This document shows positions 43,822 through 53,142 of a DNA stretch of 64,000 nt, in pieces. Source of the DNA: Endozoicomonas sp965196975. Its GTDB lineage: Bacteria; Pseudomonadota; Gammaproteobacteria; Pseudomonadales; Endozoicomonadaceae. A program made the position numbers and the translations under genes. The DNA lies in assembly GCF_965196975.1 (NCBI RefSeq), contig NZ_OZ239981.1, positions 2,728,001 through 2,792,000 of the forward strand, given 5' to 3'. Under the pieces are notes generated by a model. The model saw only the letters and a list, made by a program, of their open reading frames with translations, had not been told where the DNA came from and ran no database searches. Every line of letters starts with the position of its first letter. Position 1 is the stretch's first letter.

Positions 43822-44141
43822 AACCTGCTCCTTACCAGGCCTCAGTAATTAACTGCCTTGAAAAAGTTCATACTCAGGCGATCTCAAACAAAAGCAGTAC
43901 CATTGTATAGGCCTTTCTATTGATCAGACATTTTCCAGCGATCAACTACTTGAAGAACTCAATCGTTTATCAACAACCCTTTTCCCAAATATTGGGACAA
44001 CAGAAGCGAGTCATTGATCACAAAGCAACAGACAAATTTACCTGATAGCAGGCTCAAATAACAAATCAGCAATACCTCGTCGAGAAGTATTGCTGACATT
44101 CTACATAGAATTTTGAATAACACAGAGAACGAATCTGCTGG
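43822..44141. other. mreB-mreC intergenic region
   Basis: This 320-base gap within the mre group contains one clear hairpin (44066-44096) close to mreB and the TAAGGAG site of mreC at its left end. No gene was seen on either strand. It is long for an operon-internal gap, so mreC may have its own promoter here. Confidence 0.5.
44066..44096 (-). terminator. Hairpin downstream of mreB
   Basis: TCAGCAATAC and GTATTGCTGA form a perfect 10-bp stem around a loop, 46 bases past the mreB stop. On the minus strand it is followed by TTTGTTATTTG. It probably reduces read-through so that MreB is made in excess over MreC and MreD. Confidence 0.65.
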
Positions 44142-45179
44142 TTAATCTGTGGATAAGAGATCCATGCGATGCTTATCCATCATTTCAATAGCCCTGCCAC
44201 CACCACGAGCCACGCAGGTGAGAGGGTCTTCAGCAACCAACACCGGTAAGCCGGTTTCTTCACTGATCAGTTTATCCAGATCCCGCAACAATGCACCACC
44301 ACCGGTTAGAACCAGACCACGTTCAGCGATATCAGAAGCCAGTTCCGGCGGAGATTGCTCCAGAGCGCTCTTTACAGCCTGCACAATCGCCGTCAGCGAC
44401 TCCTGAAGGGCTTCCAGTATTTCACTACTGTTCAGGGTAAAGCTACGAGGAATACCCTCTGCAAGATTACGGCCACGAACATCGATTTCCAGCAGTTCAT
44501 CACTGGGGTAGGCAATAGCGATTTCCTGCTTGATCCGCTCAGCAGTAGCATCACCAATTAAGCTTCCGTAATTGCGGCGGACATAGGTCACAATCGCATC
44601 ATCAAAACGGTCACCACCAATGCGTACAGACTCGGAGTAGACGACGCCACTGAGGGAGATAATCGCAATCTCCGTGGTACCACCACCGATATCTACGACC
44701 ATGGAACCACTGGCCTCTTCAACCGGAAGTCCGGCACCGATAGCGGCCGCCATAGGCTCTTCAATCAAATAAACTTCCCGGGCACCGGCACCAAGCACCG
44801 ACTCACGGATCGCCCGCTTTTCAACTTTGGTTGATTTACAGGGCACACAGACCAGAACTCGAGGACTGGGCTGAATAAAACTGTTCTCATGCACTTTATT
44901 GATAAAGTGCTGCAGCATGCGCTCGCAGACATCAAAGTCAGCAATCACACCATCCTTCATTGGACGAATGGCAGTGATATTACCTGGGGTTCGTCCCAGC
45001 ATCCGCTTGGCGTCGGCACCAACAGCAACAACGCTCTTCTGGGCGCCAAGATTGCGGATCGCAACCACGGAGGGTTCATTTAACACTATGCCCTTTTCAC
45101 GGACATAGACCAGTGTGTTGGCAGTTCCAAGGTCGATCGAGAGATCGCTGGAAAACAGGCCACGTAACCTTTTCAGCAT
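44142..45179 (-). CDS. mreB: Rod shape-determining protein MreB
   Basis: A bacterial actin of 345 residues that forms membrane-bound filaments guiding lateral wall synthesis. The ATP-binding motifs are SIDLGTANTLVYV (phosphate 1), MVVDIGGGTTEIAIISL (phosphate 2) and LVLTGGGALLRDLD (adenosine). VGADAKRMLGRTPGNI and the N-terminal LFSSDLSIDLG are typical. Length is usual. It is first in the minus-strand mre group, divergent from gatC across about 440 bases. Confidence 0.97.
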   Translation of the reverse strand: MLKRLRGLFSSDLSIDLGTANTLVYVREKGIVLNEPSVVAIRNLGAQKSVVAVGADAKRMLGRTPGNITAIRPMKDGVIADFDVCERMLQHFINKVHENSFIQPSPRVLVCVPCKSTKVEKRAIRESVLGAGAREVYLIEEPMAAAIGAGLPVEEASGSMVVDIGGGTTEIAIISLSGVVYSESVRIGGDRFDDAIVTYVRRNYGSLIGDATAERIKQEIAIAYPSDELLEIDVRGRNLAEGIPRSFTLNSSEILEALQESLTAIVQAVKSALEQSPPELASDIAERGLVLTGGGALLRDLDKLISEETGLPVLVAEDPLTCVARGGGRAIEMMDKHRMDLLSTD

Positions 45180-45619
45180 GTTATGGTGTACCTTGATTCA
45201 AGGCTTGGGTAATTCCAGAAACTCTAACAATGCTACCTCCATAGGGCAAGCAGCAATTGTGCGCTGTGGGAACTGAGCCTGAATCATTCATATTAGGAAA
45301 AGTATTCAAACATCGGCTCCTTATACTGGGATTTACCGAAAGACCGGGTGACTGTCCGTGTGTTTTTTCAAACTGCAATATCCTATTTTTACACTAACCG
45401 GCACTCCATTTACCATTCCTATAGAGATGTTTCAGATAAACATCCCATAGATCACTATATAAACCCTTGAGAAATAACCGGGTAGCCCATACATTAGCTT
45501 CTTATTTATTTTATTGTGAAAATGTCTCTACCGGAATATGTCCGTCATTTTCATAAACCTGATTTTCCAGTGGGTGAGAGCCTCGCTCATTGTTATTCAT
45601 TTATGGAGAACCCCTACCA
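45180..45619. other. Divergent mreB/gatC intergenic region
   Basis: This 440-base control region lies between mreB (minus) and gatC (plus). On the minus strand a strong AAGGAG followed by ATG (45313) opens a frame of only six codons, MFEYFS, ending at 45293; it could be a leader peptide for mreB or chance. On the plus strand a promoter-like pair lies at 45467-45495. No larger gene is credible. Confidence 0.5.
45467..45495 (+). promoter_or_regulatory. Candidate sigma-70 promoter for gatCAB
   Basis: TTGAGA (45467-45472) and TACATT (45490-45495) are separated by 17 bases. The pair lies about 125 bases upstream of the gatC start codon. The match to TTGACA/TATAAT is moderate, and the call rests on spacing and position. 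Confidence 0.4.
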
Positions 45620-45907
45620 ATGGCCATCGACGCCTCTGGAGTCAAAAAGGTTGCGCATCTCGCACGTCTGTCCATTGACGACGATGCAGTGGAAGCAACA
45701 GCTGCTACCATCAGCAGCATACTGGAACTGGTCGATAGAATGCAGGCCGTTGATACACAGGGCGTAGAACCTCTGGCACACCCTCTGGATGCCATCCAGC
45801 GCCTGCGCCCAGACGAAGTCACTGAAGAAAACCAGCGGGAACAATTGCAGAGCTGCGCACCTGCCGTTGAAGAAGGCCTCTTCCTGGTTCCCCGAGTTAT
45901 TGAGTAA
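45620..45907 (+). CDS. gatC: Asp/Glu-tRNA amidotransferase subunit C
   Basis: A small belt-like subunit of 95 residues that stabilises GatA in the GatCAB amidotransferase. The family pattern is VKKVAHLARLSIDDDAVE near the N-terminus and VEPLAHPLD...LRPDEVTE...FLVPRVIE at the end. The ATG at 45620 (GGAG about 10 bases upstream) gives the normal length. gatA follows after 130 bases and gatB after that, so the three genes form one unit. Confidence 0.93.
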   Translation: MAIDASGVKKVAHLARLSIDDDAVEATAATISSILELVDRMQAVDTQGVEPLAHPLDAIQRLRPDEVTEENQREQLQSCAPAVEEGLFLVPRVIE

Positions 45908-46037
45908 TGCATTAAAAACATTGCGGCAGTGAATATGCTGGAAACGCCAGAATGGCATTATTTTCACAGTAACTGCTCTGAGTCCGGTAGAAGCTGAGCC
46001 TCTTCTATACAATACGTCTTCCAACCGACCGAATCCC

Positions 46038-47489
46038 ATGTACGATAAAACCATTGCAGAACAGAGCCGGGCATTAGCCAGTGGCGAAATATCCAGTGTC
46101 GAGCTGACACAAACTTACCTTGACCGCATCAAGCAATTCGATGGTGACATCAACAGCTTTATTACGGTGACTGAATCGTTAGCCCTGGGGCAGGCAGAAG
46201 CAGCCGATAAACGCCGTGCTGCGGGCAATGCCAGCGCCATGACCGGTATTCCTGTTGCCCATAAAGACCTCTTCTGCACAGAAGGCGTCAAGACCTCCTG
46301 TGGCTCAAAAATGCTGGACAACTTTGTTGCGCCTTATGAGTCCACCGTCACCGGTAAGTTCAAGGATGCCGGTGCTGTCATGCTGGGCAAAACCAATATG
46401 GATGAGTTTGCCATGGGCTCTTCCAATGAAAACAGCCATTATGGCCCGGTCAAAAACCCATGGGACAAATCCGCTATACCCGGCGGCTCCTCCGGCGGCT
46501 CAGCGGCAGCCGTAGCAGCCCTGCTGGCGGCCGGCGCTACCGGCACAGATACTGGCGGTTCCATTCGCCAGCCTGCGTCACACTGTGGTATTACTGGCCT
46601 TAAGCCAACCTACGGCCGGGTTTCCCGCTGGGGTATGGTCGCCTATGCATCAAGCCTTGATCAGGCCGGCCCGATGACCCGTTCCGCTGAAGATGCCGCC
46701 ATCATGCTGAACACCATGGCTGGCTTTGATAACCGGGATTCCACTTGCCTTGACCGTGAAGTACCGGACTACACCGCAACACTGAATGACTCTCTGGAAG
46801 GCCTGACCATCGGTTTGCCAAAAGAGTACTTCACGGCCGGTCTGGACAGTGAAGTAGAACAACAGATCCGAAATGCCATTGCTGAATACGAGAAGCTGGG
46901 GGCAAAGGTAAAAGAAGTCAGCCTGCCCAATGCCGAGCTGTGCATTCCGGCTTACTACGTCATTGCTCCGGCAGAAGCGTCTTCCAACCTGTCCCGCTTT
47001 GATGGCGTTCGTTTCGGGTATCGCTGCGAAGACCCAAAAGACTTAATGGATCTCTACATTCGCAGCCGCAGCGAAGGTTTTGGTGAAGAAGTCAAACGTC
47101 GTATCATTGTTGGTACCTACGCCCTCTCTGCAGGCTATTACGATGCCTATTACCGCAAGGCTCAGCAGATCCGCCGCCTGATCCGCGATGACTTCCTCAA
47201 CGCCTTCAAGGAGTGTGATGTCATCATGGGTCCCAATGCGCCGACATCGGCCTTTGATCTTGGCTCCATGAGCAATGACCCGGTAGCGATGTATCTCTCC
47301 GATATCTATACACTGTCGGTTAACCTGGCCGGTCTTCCCGGACTGTCCGTTCCAGCGGGAATGGCAAATAATCGCCCGGTTGGCCTGCAGGTCATTGGTC
47401 AGCATTTTGATGAAGCCCGTCTGCTGAATATTGGTCACCGCTTCCAGCAGGCGACAGACTGGCATCAGAAATCTCCGGTATTGGTATAG
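46038..47489 (+). CDS. gatA: Asp/Glu-tRNA amidotransferase subunit A
   Basis: The amidase subunit (483 residues) releases ammonia from glutamine to convert Glu-tRNA(Gln), and in some species Asp-tRNA(Asn), into the correct amide. The amidase triad is visible: Lys in VAHKDLFCTEG near residue 77, the cis-Ser in GGSSGGSAAAVAA and the nucleophile Ser in GTDTGGSIRQPAS. Many gammaproteobacteria such as E. coli use GlnRS and lack GatCAB; its presence fits Pseudomonas- and Oceanospirillales-like lineages. It is eleven bases from gatB. Confidence 0.96.
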   Translation: MYDKTIAEQSRALASGEISSVELTQTYLDRIKQFDGDINSFITVTESLALGQAEAADKRRAAGNASAMTGIPVAHKDLFCTEGVKTSCGSKMLDNFVAPYESTVTGKFKDAGAVMLGKTNMDEFAMGSSNENSHYGPVKNPWDKSAIPGGSSGGSAAAVAALLAAGATGTDTGGSIRQPASHCGITGLKPTYGRVSRWGMVAYASSLDQAGPMTRSAEDAAIMLNTMAGFDNRDSTCLDREVPDYTATLNDSLEGLTIGLPKEYFTAGLDSEVEQQIRNAIAEYEKLGAKVKEVSLPNAELCIPAYYVIAPAEASSNLSRFDGVRFGYRCEDPKDLMDLYIRSRSEGFGEEVKRRIIVGTYALSAGYYDAYYRKAQQIRRLIRDDFLNAFKECDVIMGPNAPTSAFDLGSMSNDPVAMYLSDIYTLSVNLAGLPGLSVPAGMANNRPVGLQVIGQHFDEARLLNIGHRFQQATDWHQKSPVLV

Positions 47490-47500
47490 GACACAGTAAT

Positions 47501-48949
47501 ATGCAATGGGAAACCGTTATCGGACTGGAGATTCACGTCCAGCTCGCTACTAAAACCAAAATATTCTCCGGTGCATCCACCGCTTTTGGCGCTGCCCCTA
47601 ACACCCAGGCCTGTGCGGTAGATCTAGGCCTGCCTGGCATCCTTCCCGTCGTCAACGAAGAAGCCATCAATATGGCCATCAAGTTCGGCCTGGGCATTGA
47701 TGCTGAAATCAACAAGGTCAACGTTTTCGAACGTAAAAACTACTTCTATCCGGATCTGCCAAAAGGCTACCAGACCACCCAGCTGGAAAAGCCAATCGTC
47801 GGCGCTGGTCATGTGGATATCACACTGGCTGATGGCTCTACCAAAAGTATTCGTATCCACCATGCCCACCTGGAAGAAGATGCGGGCAAAAGCCTTCATG
47901 AAGACTTTCATGGAATGTCAGGAATTGACCTGAACCGTGCCGGCACGCCATTGATTGAGATCGTAACAGAGCCGGATATCCGCAATGCTGAAGAAGCAGT
48001 AGCCTTTGCCAAAAAGCTGCACTCCATTGTGACCACGCTGGGCATCTGCGATGGCGATATGTCTCAAGGCTCAATGCGCTTTGACGTTAACGTATCCGTT
48101 CGACCAAAAGGACAAAAAGAATTTGGTACCCGTACCGAAACCAAAAACCTGAACTCTTTTAAGTTTATGGAAGCCGCCATCCTCAAAGAGGTAGAGCGCC
48201 AGATCGACCTGATTGAAGATGGTGGAACCGTTATCCAGGAGACCCGTCTTTATAACGGTGATACCGGCGAAGCACGCTCCATGCGCAGCAAAGAAGAAGC
48301 GAACGATTACCGTTACTTCCCCTGCCCTGACCTGCTGCCTGTTATCATTGACGACAGTCGTCTTGAAAAGCTGCAGGCTGAAATGCCTGAAATGCCCGAT
48401 GCCAAGAAAGCACGATTTATCGCTGATTTTGGCCTGAGCGACTACGATGCCGAAATTCTTTCCGCTGACCAGGCAACCGCAAACTACTTTGAAGCCACTG
48501 TCCGTGCCAGTGATGATGCCAAACTGTCTGCTAACTGGATCATGGGTGAACTCTCCAAATCCCTGAATCAGAACAGTATCAGCATTACTCAGAGCCCTGT
48601 TACTGCCGATATGCTCGGCGGCCTGATCAAGCGCATCAAAGACAACACTATCTCTGGCAAGATTGCCAAAGAGGTCTTTGAAGTACTCTGGCAGGGTGAG
48701 TGCAGCACTGCCGATGAAGTCATCGAGAAAAAGGGTCTCAAGCAGGTGACCGATACCGGCGCTATTGAAGCCATGATCGATGAAGTTCTGGCCAGCAATG
48801 CCCAGCAGGTTGAGAATTATCGTGCAGCTCCGGAAGATAAACGCGGCAAGATGATTGGCTTCTTTGTAGGTCAGTGCATGAAAGCCTCTAAAGGCAAGGC
48901 CAACCCTGGTATGGTTAATCAGATTCTAAAACAGAAGCTGGATGGCTAA
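47501..48949 (+). CDS. gatB: Asp/Glu-tRNA amidotransferase subunit B
   Basis: The 482-residue kinase subunit phosphorylates the misacylated tRNA and receives ammonia through the tunnel from GatA. Conserved motifs are WETVIGLEIHVQL at the start, the KNYFYPDLPKGYQ region, HLEEDAGKS, DLNRAGTPLIEIVTEPD and a C-terminal YqeY-like helical tail that contacts the tRNA (about residues 335-482). The length is standard. It is last in gatCAB and followed by a hairpin terminator. Confidence 0.96.
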   Translation: MQWETVIGLEIHVQLATKTKIFSGASTAFGAAPNTQACAVDLGLPGILPVVNEEAINMAIKFGLGIDAEINKVNVFERKNYFYPDLPKGYQTTQLEKPIVGAGHVDITLADGSTKSIRIHHAHLEEDAGKSLHEDFHGMSGIDLNRAGTPLIEIVTEPDIRNAEEAVAFAKKLHSIVTTLGICDGDMSQGSMRFDVNVSVRPKGQKEFGTRTETKNLNSFKFMEAAILKEVERQIDLIEDGGTVIQETRLYNGDTGEARSMRSKEEANDYRYFPCPDLLPVIIDDSRLEKLQAEMPEMPDAKKARFIADFGLSDYDAEILSADQATANYFEATVRASDDAKLSANWIMGELSKSLNQNSISITQSPVTADMLGGLIKRIKDNTISGKIAKEVFEVLWQGECSTADEVIEKKGLKQVTDTGAIEAMIDEVLASNAQQVENYRAAPEDKRGKMIGFFVGQCMKASKGKANPGMVNQILKQKLDG

Positions 48950-48958
48950 TACTATCTA

Positions 48959-48984
48959 AGCCACCAGCTTCCTGGCTGGTGGCT
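48959..48984 (+). terminator. Hairpin terminator of gatCAB
   Basis: AGCCACCAG pairs with CTGGTGGCT around an 8-base centre, 9 bases past the gatB stop codon, followed by TTTATAC. It is a moderately strong intrinsic terminator. Confidence 0.8.
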
Positions 48985-49132
48985 TTATACGACACTTACT
49001 CAGCACGTAATATATCCCCTTCCTTTTCCCCAAAAAAACAGAGAGCAATCAGTGCTCAGTCTTCTTCATAAAATCTGAATATTATTTCCGTATCGCCAAT
49101 CACCCAAAAAAGTGATAGCGTGATTCCTTTAG

Positions 49133-49148
49133 ACAAACGTACGTTTGT
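49133..49148. promoter_or_regulatory. Perfect 16-bp palindrome, PsrA-like operator
   Basis: ACAAACGTACGTTTGT equals its own reverse complement. It contains CAAAC-N4-GTTTG, which fits the known PsrA motif (C/G)AAAC-N2-4-GTTT(G/C). PsrA is a fatty-acid-responsive TetR-type regulator. The site lies 61 bases before the start codon at 49209, next to a TACTAT -10-like element, a position suited to repression. The factor is inferred; no psrA gene is in the window. Confidence 0.55.
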
Positions 49149-49208
49149 ACTATTTTTCAAGCACTGTCAGTGCAGCTCCAAAAACAAAAATAAATAATAG
49201 AGAACAAG

Positions 49209-51821
49209 ATGAGAATTAAGCAGTCCTGGCTGATACCAGCCTTGCTGGCATCAGTCTTGGCAATCAACCTTACGGGGTGTCGTGATAATGACGGGGAAGC
49301 CGTCACCGACACCACAACCCAGGAATCAACCACACCGAGCTTTCCAGAAGACGCCATTATGGTTGAAGTGGGTGACAACCTTGGGGCAAGTATTACCGAA
49401 GCATTTATCAATGCACGAGCTGGTGACGTTATTGTCTTACCGGAAGGTAATTTTAAACTTGATCGAACCCTACTGTTTGATGGTAATGGGGCTACTGCTA
49501 AAGACGTCACCATCATGGGTTACGGAATGGATAGAACCATTCTCGACTTTTCTGAAGCGGACTCAGGCGACGGTATCTTTGTACAAAATGCCATCAACAT
49601 TACACTTCAGGATCTGGGTGTATACGAAGCAAAAAACAACGGCATAAAACTCAAAGATACAAACGGTATTATTATGCGACGGGTGGCTGCTGTCTGGGAA
49701 GGCGAGCTAAACAAAGATAACGGAGCCTATGGCCTTTATCCTGTCGAATGCCAGAACATCCTCATTGAAGATTCCTACGTAAGGGGATCTGCCGATGCTG
49801 GTATCTACGTTGGCCAGTCTGAGTACATTGTTGTACGAAGAAATATTGCCAAAGAGAATGTCGCAGGTATTGAGATCGAAAACTCCAAATATGCGGATGT
49901 CTATGATAATGAAGCGACTGGCAATACCGGGGGGATTCTTGTTTTTGACCTGCCAATTGGCAACCACCTGTACGGCAAAAGTGTCCGGATTTTCAACAAT
50001 CTGGTGGAAGGCAACAATACACCCAACTTTGCCAACGACACCGGCTATATCGCCGGGGTGCATATTGTTCCACCCGGCACAGGGGTAATTATTCTCTCCA
50101 CCAGCGATGTCGAAATATTTAACAACACCATCAGAAATCACGACACCGTTGCCATTACGGCTACCAGCTTCTTCATTGCTGAAGACAACATGGCGAATCA
50201 CGCAAATGCCATTATGGATGGCTGGCGTGCAGTACCCAGAAATATCAATATCCACGATAACGATATCAGCAATAGTGGCAGTAATCCGAATGGTTACCTT
50301 ATTCAGGATATTATTAATGCCTATGTTGGAAATTATGGGAGCTTCCCAACCATTCTGTACGATGGGTTAGGCGAAGCCGTTGCCAGAAGCGGGCAGGGAG
50401 CCAGTATTCTGGAACCCGATTTCGCAGCCGATGGCAGCGATGATATCTGCGTCAGCAATAATGGCAATATAAGTATCGGTCAGCTCTTTGCAGGAGACCA
50501 TAGCGGTGATTTTGCAACACCAGACCTGCTTCTGTACCCATCCGCTATTCAGCAGGAACCACTGTTAAACTGTACTCAACTGTCGCTTCCCATTCATAGC
50601 GTGACTTTTGGCGATCAGGTATTTGGCTGCGGCATTGATGATGAAATAACAGGCTGTGACGGTGGTAACATCGTCGGTGATGGTGGTAATGCCGGATCAG
50701 GTGATGCCGGCCTCGTTGGAGATGGTGATACTGCGCTGTGCAGTGTCAGTGGAAATGACGTCAACTGGGATGCTCTGCTCGGTGCCAATTGTCCGAACCT
50801 GTCAGACTACAACCTGTTTGCCGACAGCGGTAACCCAACAGAAAATGCTAATAGCGGGGGCCTGCCCTACGACCTGAACTCAGCCCTGTTTACCGACTAC
50901 ACCACAAAATATCGTTATGTGTTTGTCCCGGATGGCCAGTCCGCCCAGTACAGCAATCAGGAAGTCTTTGAGTTTCCTGTAGGGTCAGTACTGGTAAAAA
51001 CCTTTGCCATGCCGGATGACACAGCAACCCCCGGCAATGCTAATGAAGAGCTGCTCGAAACCCGGCTACTGATCCATCGGGAAACAGGCTGGAGTGCCCT
51101 ACCCTACATCTGGAATGCCGCCAAAGATGATGCATCGCTCGCCAAAGCAGGGAGTATTGTTGAGCAATCAGTGGTACACAAAGGACAAACATTGTCGTTT
51201 GACTACGTTGTTCCCAATATCAATCAGTGTAAGCAATGCCATCAGTACAAGGGCGAAGACGATGTTTCCCGCTTTGTCCCCATTGGCCCAAAGGCCCGCC
51301 AATTGAATGGTGATTACGCTTATTCTTTTGGCGTAAGGAATCAGTTATCCACCTGGTCAACGGAAGGCATTTTATCAGGACTGCCCGCTGATCTATCCAG
51401 CATTCAGACCGTCCCACCATTTGCCCTGCTCGGTAATGGAGACCTGTCCGGAAACAATAAGACTGATGAAGAGGTGATGGATCTGGCTAAGGGCTACCTG
51501 GACATCAACTGTGCGCATTGCCATCGTCCTGAAGGCAATGCTTCGAATACGGGGCTAAAACTGGAGTACTGGCGCACCTACGCCAGTGACAAGACAGCCC
51601 ACGGCACCTGTAAATCACCTGTTGCCTATGGAGGAGACGGTTTCAATTATGACGTTGTACCTGGTGATCCCGACAACTCTATCATTCACTTCCGTATGGC
51701 CAGCACCGAACCCGGAGACCGAATGCCTGAAATTGGTCGAAGTCTCTCCCATGATGCCGGCGTTGACTTAGTCAGGGAGTGGATCACACGTTTACCTGCT
51801 GAAAACTGTTCACCTGAATAG
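49209..51821 (+). CDS. Fused parallel beta-helix / diheme cytochrome c lipoprotein
   Basis: An 870-residue lipoprotein (lipobox LTGC, then Arg, suggesting outer-membrane sorting). Residues about 45-350 are right-handed beta-helix repeats with many Asn-ladder strands (NGIKLKDTNGIIMRRVAAVWEG, DVYDNEATGNTGGILVFD). A Gly/Asp-rich linker lies at about 475-515. The C-terminal part carries two haem-attachment motifs, CKQCH at 674-678 and CAHCH at 768-772. The halves match two families normally found as adjacent genes and sometimes fused (TIGR03805-like beta-helix and TIGR03806-like SO2930-type diheme protein). The biochemical role is unknown. It is preceded by a PsrA-like palindrome and followed by a terminator. 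Confidence 0.85.
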   Translation: MRIKQSWLIPALLASVLAINLTGCRDNDGEAVTDTTTQESTTPSFPEDAIMVEVGDNLGASITEAFINARAGDVIVLPEGNFKLDRTLLFDGNGATAKDVTIMGYGMDRTILDFSEADSGDGIFVQNAINITLQDLGVYEAKNNGIKLKDTNGIIMRRVAAVWEGELNKDNGAYGLYPVECQNILIEDSYVRGSADAGIYVGQSEYIVVRRNIAKENVAGIEIENSKYADVYDNEATGNTGGILVFDLPIGNHLYGKSVRIFNNLVEGNNTPNFANDTGYIAGVHIVPPGTGVIILSTSDVEIFNNTIRNHDTVAITATSFFIAEDNMANHANAIMDGWRAVPRNINIHDNDISNSGSNPNGYLIQDIINAYVGNYGSFPTILYDGLGEAVARSGQGASILEPDFAADGSDDICVSNNGNISIGQLFAGDHSGDFATPDLLLYPSAIQQEPLLNCTQLSLPIHSVTFGDQVFGCGIDDEITGCDGGNIVGDGGNAGSGDAGLVGDGDTALCSVSGNDVNWDALLGANCPNLSDYNLFADSGNPTENANSGGLPYDLNSALFTDYTTKYRYVFVPDGQSAQYSNQEVFEFPVGSVLVKTFAMPDDTATPGNANEELLETRLLIHRETGWSALPYIWNAAKDDASLAKAGSIVEQSVVHKGQTLSFDYVVPNINQCKQCHQYKGEDDVSRFVPIGPKARQLNGDYAYSFGVRNQLSTWSTEGILSGLPADLSSIQTVPPFALLGNGDLSGNNKTDEEVMDLAKGYLDINCAHCHRPEGNASNTGLKLEYWRTYASDKTAHGTCKSPVAYGGDGFNYDVVPGDPDNSIIHFRMASTEPGDRMPEIGRSLSHDAGVDLVREWITRLPAENCSPE

Positions 51822-51833
51822 TTCGCTCTATCT

Positions 51834-51856
51834 GGGCCGGCATCCGGCCCTTTTTT
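51834..51856 (+). terminator. Intrinsic terminator
   Basis: GGGCCGG and CCGGCCC pair around CAT and run directly into six T residues. It lies 12 bases after the cytochrome-fusion stop codon. It may separate that gene from the PI-PLC-like gene. Confidence 0.9.
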
Positions 51857-51896
51857 ACTTTTTTCCCGATAATTCAAATAATAACGGAAACGTTTA

Positions 51897-53105
51897 ATGG
51901 AACATAAACGCTCTTTAAAAGCGGGCTTTCTGAAATCACTGGTGGTCACAGGGGCCATCATTTTTTTATCTGCCTGCAGAGATGACAGCTCCGATACTGC
52001 CACAGTTACTGAAACCAGCTCCGAAGGCCAACTCACCACCGTAAGAATGAATGAAGTCCAGTATTTAGGAACGCATAACAGTTATCATCCAGGGCCGCCA
52101 GAGGATGTTGTTCTGATTGTTAACAATTTAACAGGTGATGCAGCGGAAGCAGCAGAAGCAGCTGGAATAAACGATCTAATGCTTAGCCTTGACTACGCCC
52201 ATGTTTCGCTGACCGAACAGTTTGAATCTCAGGGTGTCCGTCAAATTGAGCTGGATGTATTCCATGACCCTGAAGGTGGTCGTTATAAAAATCGAAATAT
52301 TGTTGCACTGCTTGGAAAGAATGTTGATTCCGGCATTGATGCTCTGGCTGAATCCGGACTGAAAGTTTTACACATTCAGGATCTCGATTACGAAAGCACT
52401 TGCTATACCTTCATCGCCTGCCTGACCGAAATTAAAACATGGTCTGACAATAACCCAGATCATCTCCCCATAACCGTGTTGGTAGAAGCAAAAGATGAAA
52501 TCATACCCGACCCTTTAGGTATCGGTTTTGTCGAACCGCTGCCTTTTAATACTGAAGCACTTAACCAGATTGATATTGAAATTCGCTCTGTTTTCCCAGA
52601 GTCACAACTCATCACTCCGGATGTTGTACGCGGAGACTATGAAACATTAAATGCGGCAGTTCTGGCAAGAGAGTGGCCTCTTTTATCCGAGGTAAAAGGA
52701 AAGGTCTTGTTTGCTTTCGACAATGCTGGTTCAAAGCGTGACGCCTATATTTCAGGGCACCCTTCATTGACTGGCAGAGTCATGTTTACAGACTCTGAAC
52801 CCGGCTCTCCTGAAGCTGCATTTCTAAAATTCAATGATCCGGAATCGAGCTTTGACCAGATTCAGAATTTTGTTGCACAAGGGTATATGGTTCGCACCCG
52901 GGCCGATTCGGACACTGTAGAAGCACGCACTAACAACACTACACGTAGCGAAGAGGCATTAAGGTCAGGAGCCCACTTTATCAGTACCGACTATCCAGTT
53001 CCGGATTTACGCTTTAGTGATTACCAGGTAAGTATTCCAGGAGGATATATCACGAGATGTAACCCTATTAGCGCTCCTAATAACTGTGAAGATTCAGAGT
53101 GGTAA
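51897..53105 (+). CDS. PI-PLC-like phosphodiesterase lipoprotein (Ca2+-dependent C1 type)
   Basis: A 402-residue lipoprotein (lipobox LSAC, then Arg-Asp-Asp). The catalytic barrel resembles Ca2+-dependent phosphatidylinositol-specific phospholipase C1 proteins: first His in VQYLGTHNSYH, metal-binding acids in GVRQIELDVFHDPEGG, second His in KVLHIQDLDYES, then ITVLVEAKDE and a C-terminal SGAHFISTDYP. Its N-terminus (Cys-Arg-Asp then Ser/Thr-rich) resembles that of the upstream cytochrome fusion. Gammaproteobacteria rarely make phosphatidylinositol, so a host lipid or another phosphodiester is a likely substrate; this is inference. Confidence 0.82.
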   Translation: MEHKRSLKAGFLKSLVVTGAIIFLSACRDDSSDTATVTETSSEGQLTTVRMNEVQYLGTHNSYHPGPPEDVVLIVNNLTGDAAEAAEAAGINDLMLSLDYAHVSLTEQFESQGVRQIELDVFHDPEGGRYKNRNIVALLGKNVDSGIDALAESGLKVLHIQDLDYESTCYTFIACLTEIKTWSDNNPDHLPITVLVEAKDEIIPDPLGIGFVEPLPFNTEALNQIDIEIRSVFPESQLITPDVVRGDYETLNAAVLAREWPLLSEVKGKVLFAFDNAGSKRDAYISGHPSLTGRVMFTDSEPGSPEAAFLKFNDPESSFDQIQNFVAQGYMVRTRADSDTVEARTNNTTRSEEALRSGAHFISTDYPVPDLRFSDYQVSIPGGYITRCNPISAPNNCEDSEW

Positions 53106-53142
53106 ATTGCTTTAACTGGACAGATCAAATCAACATGACAGC

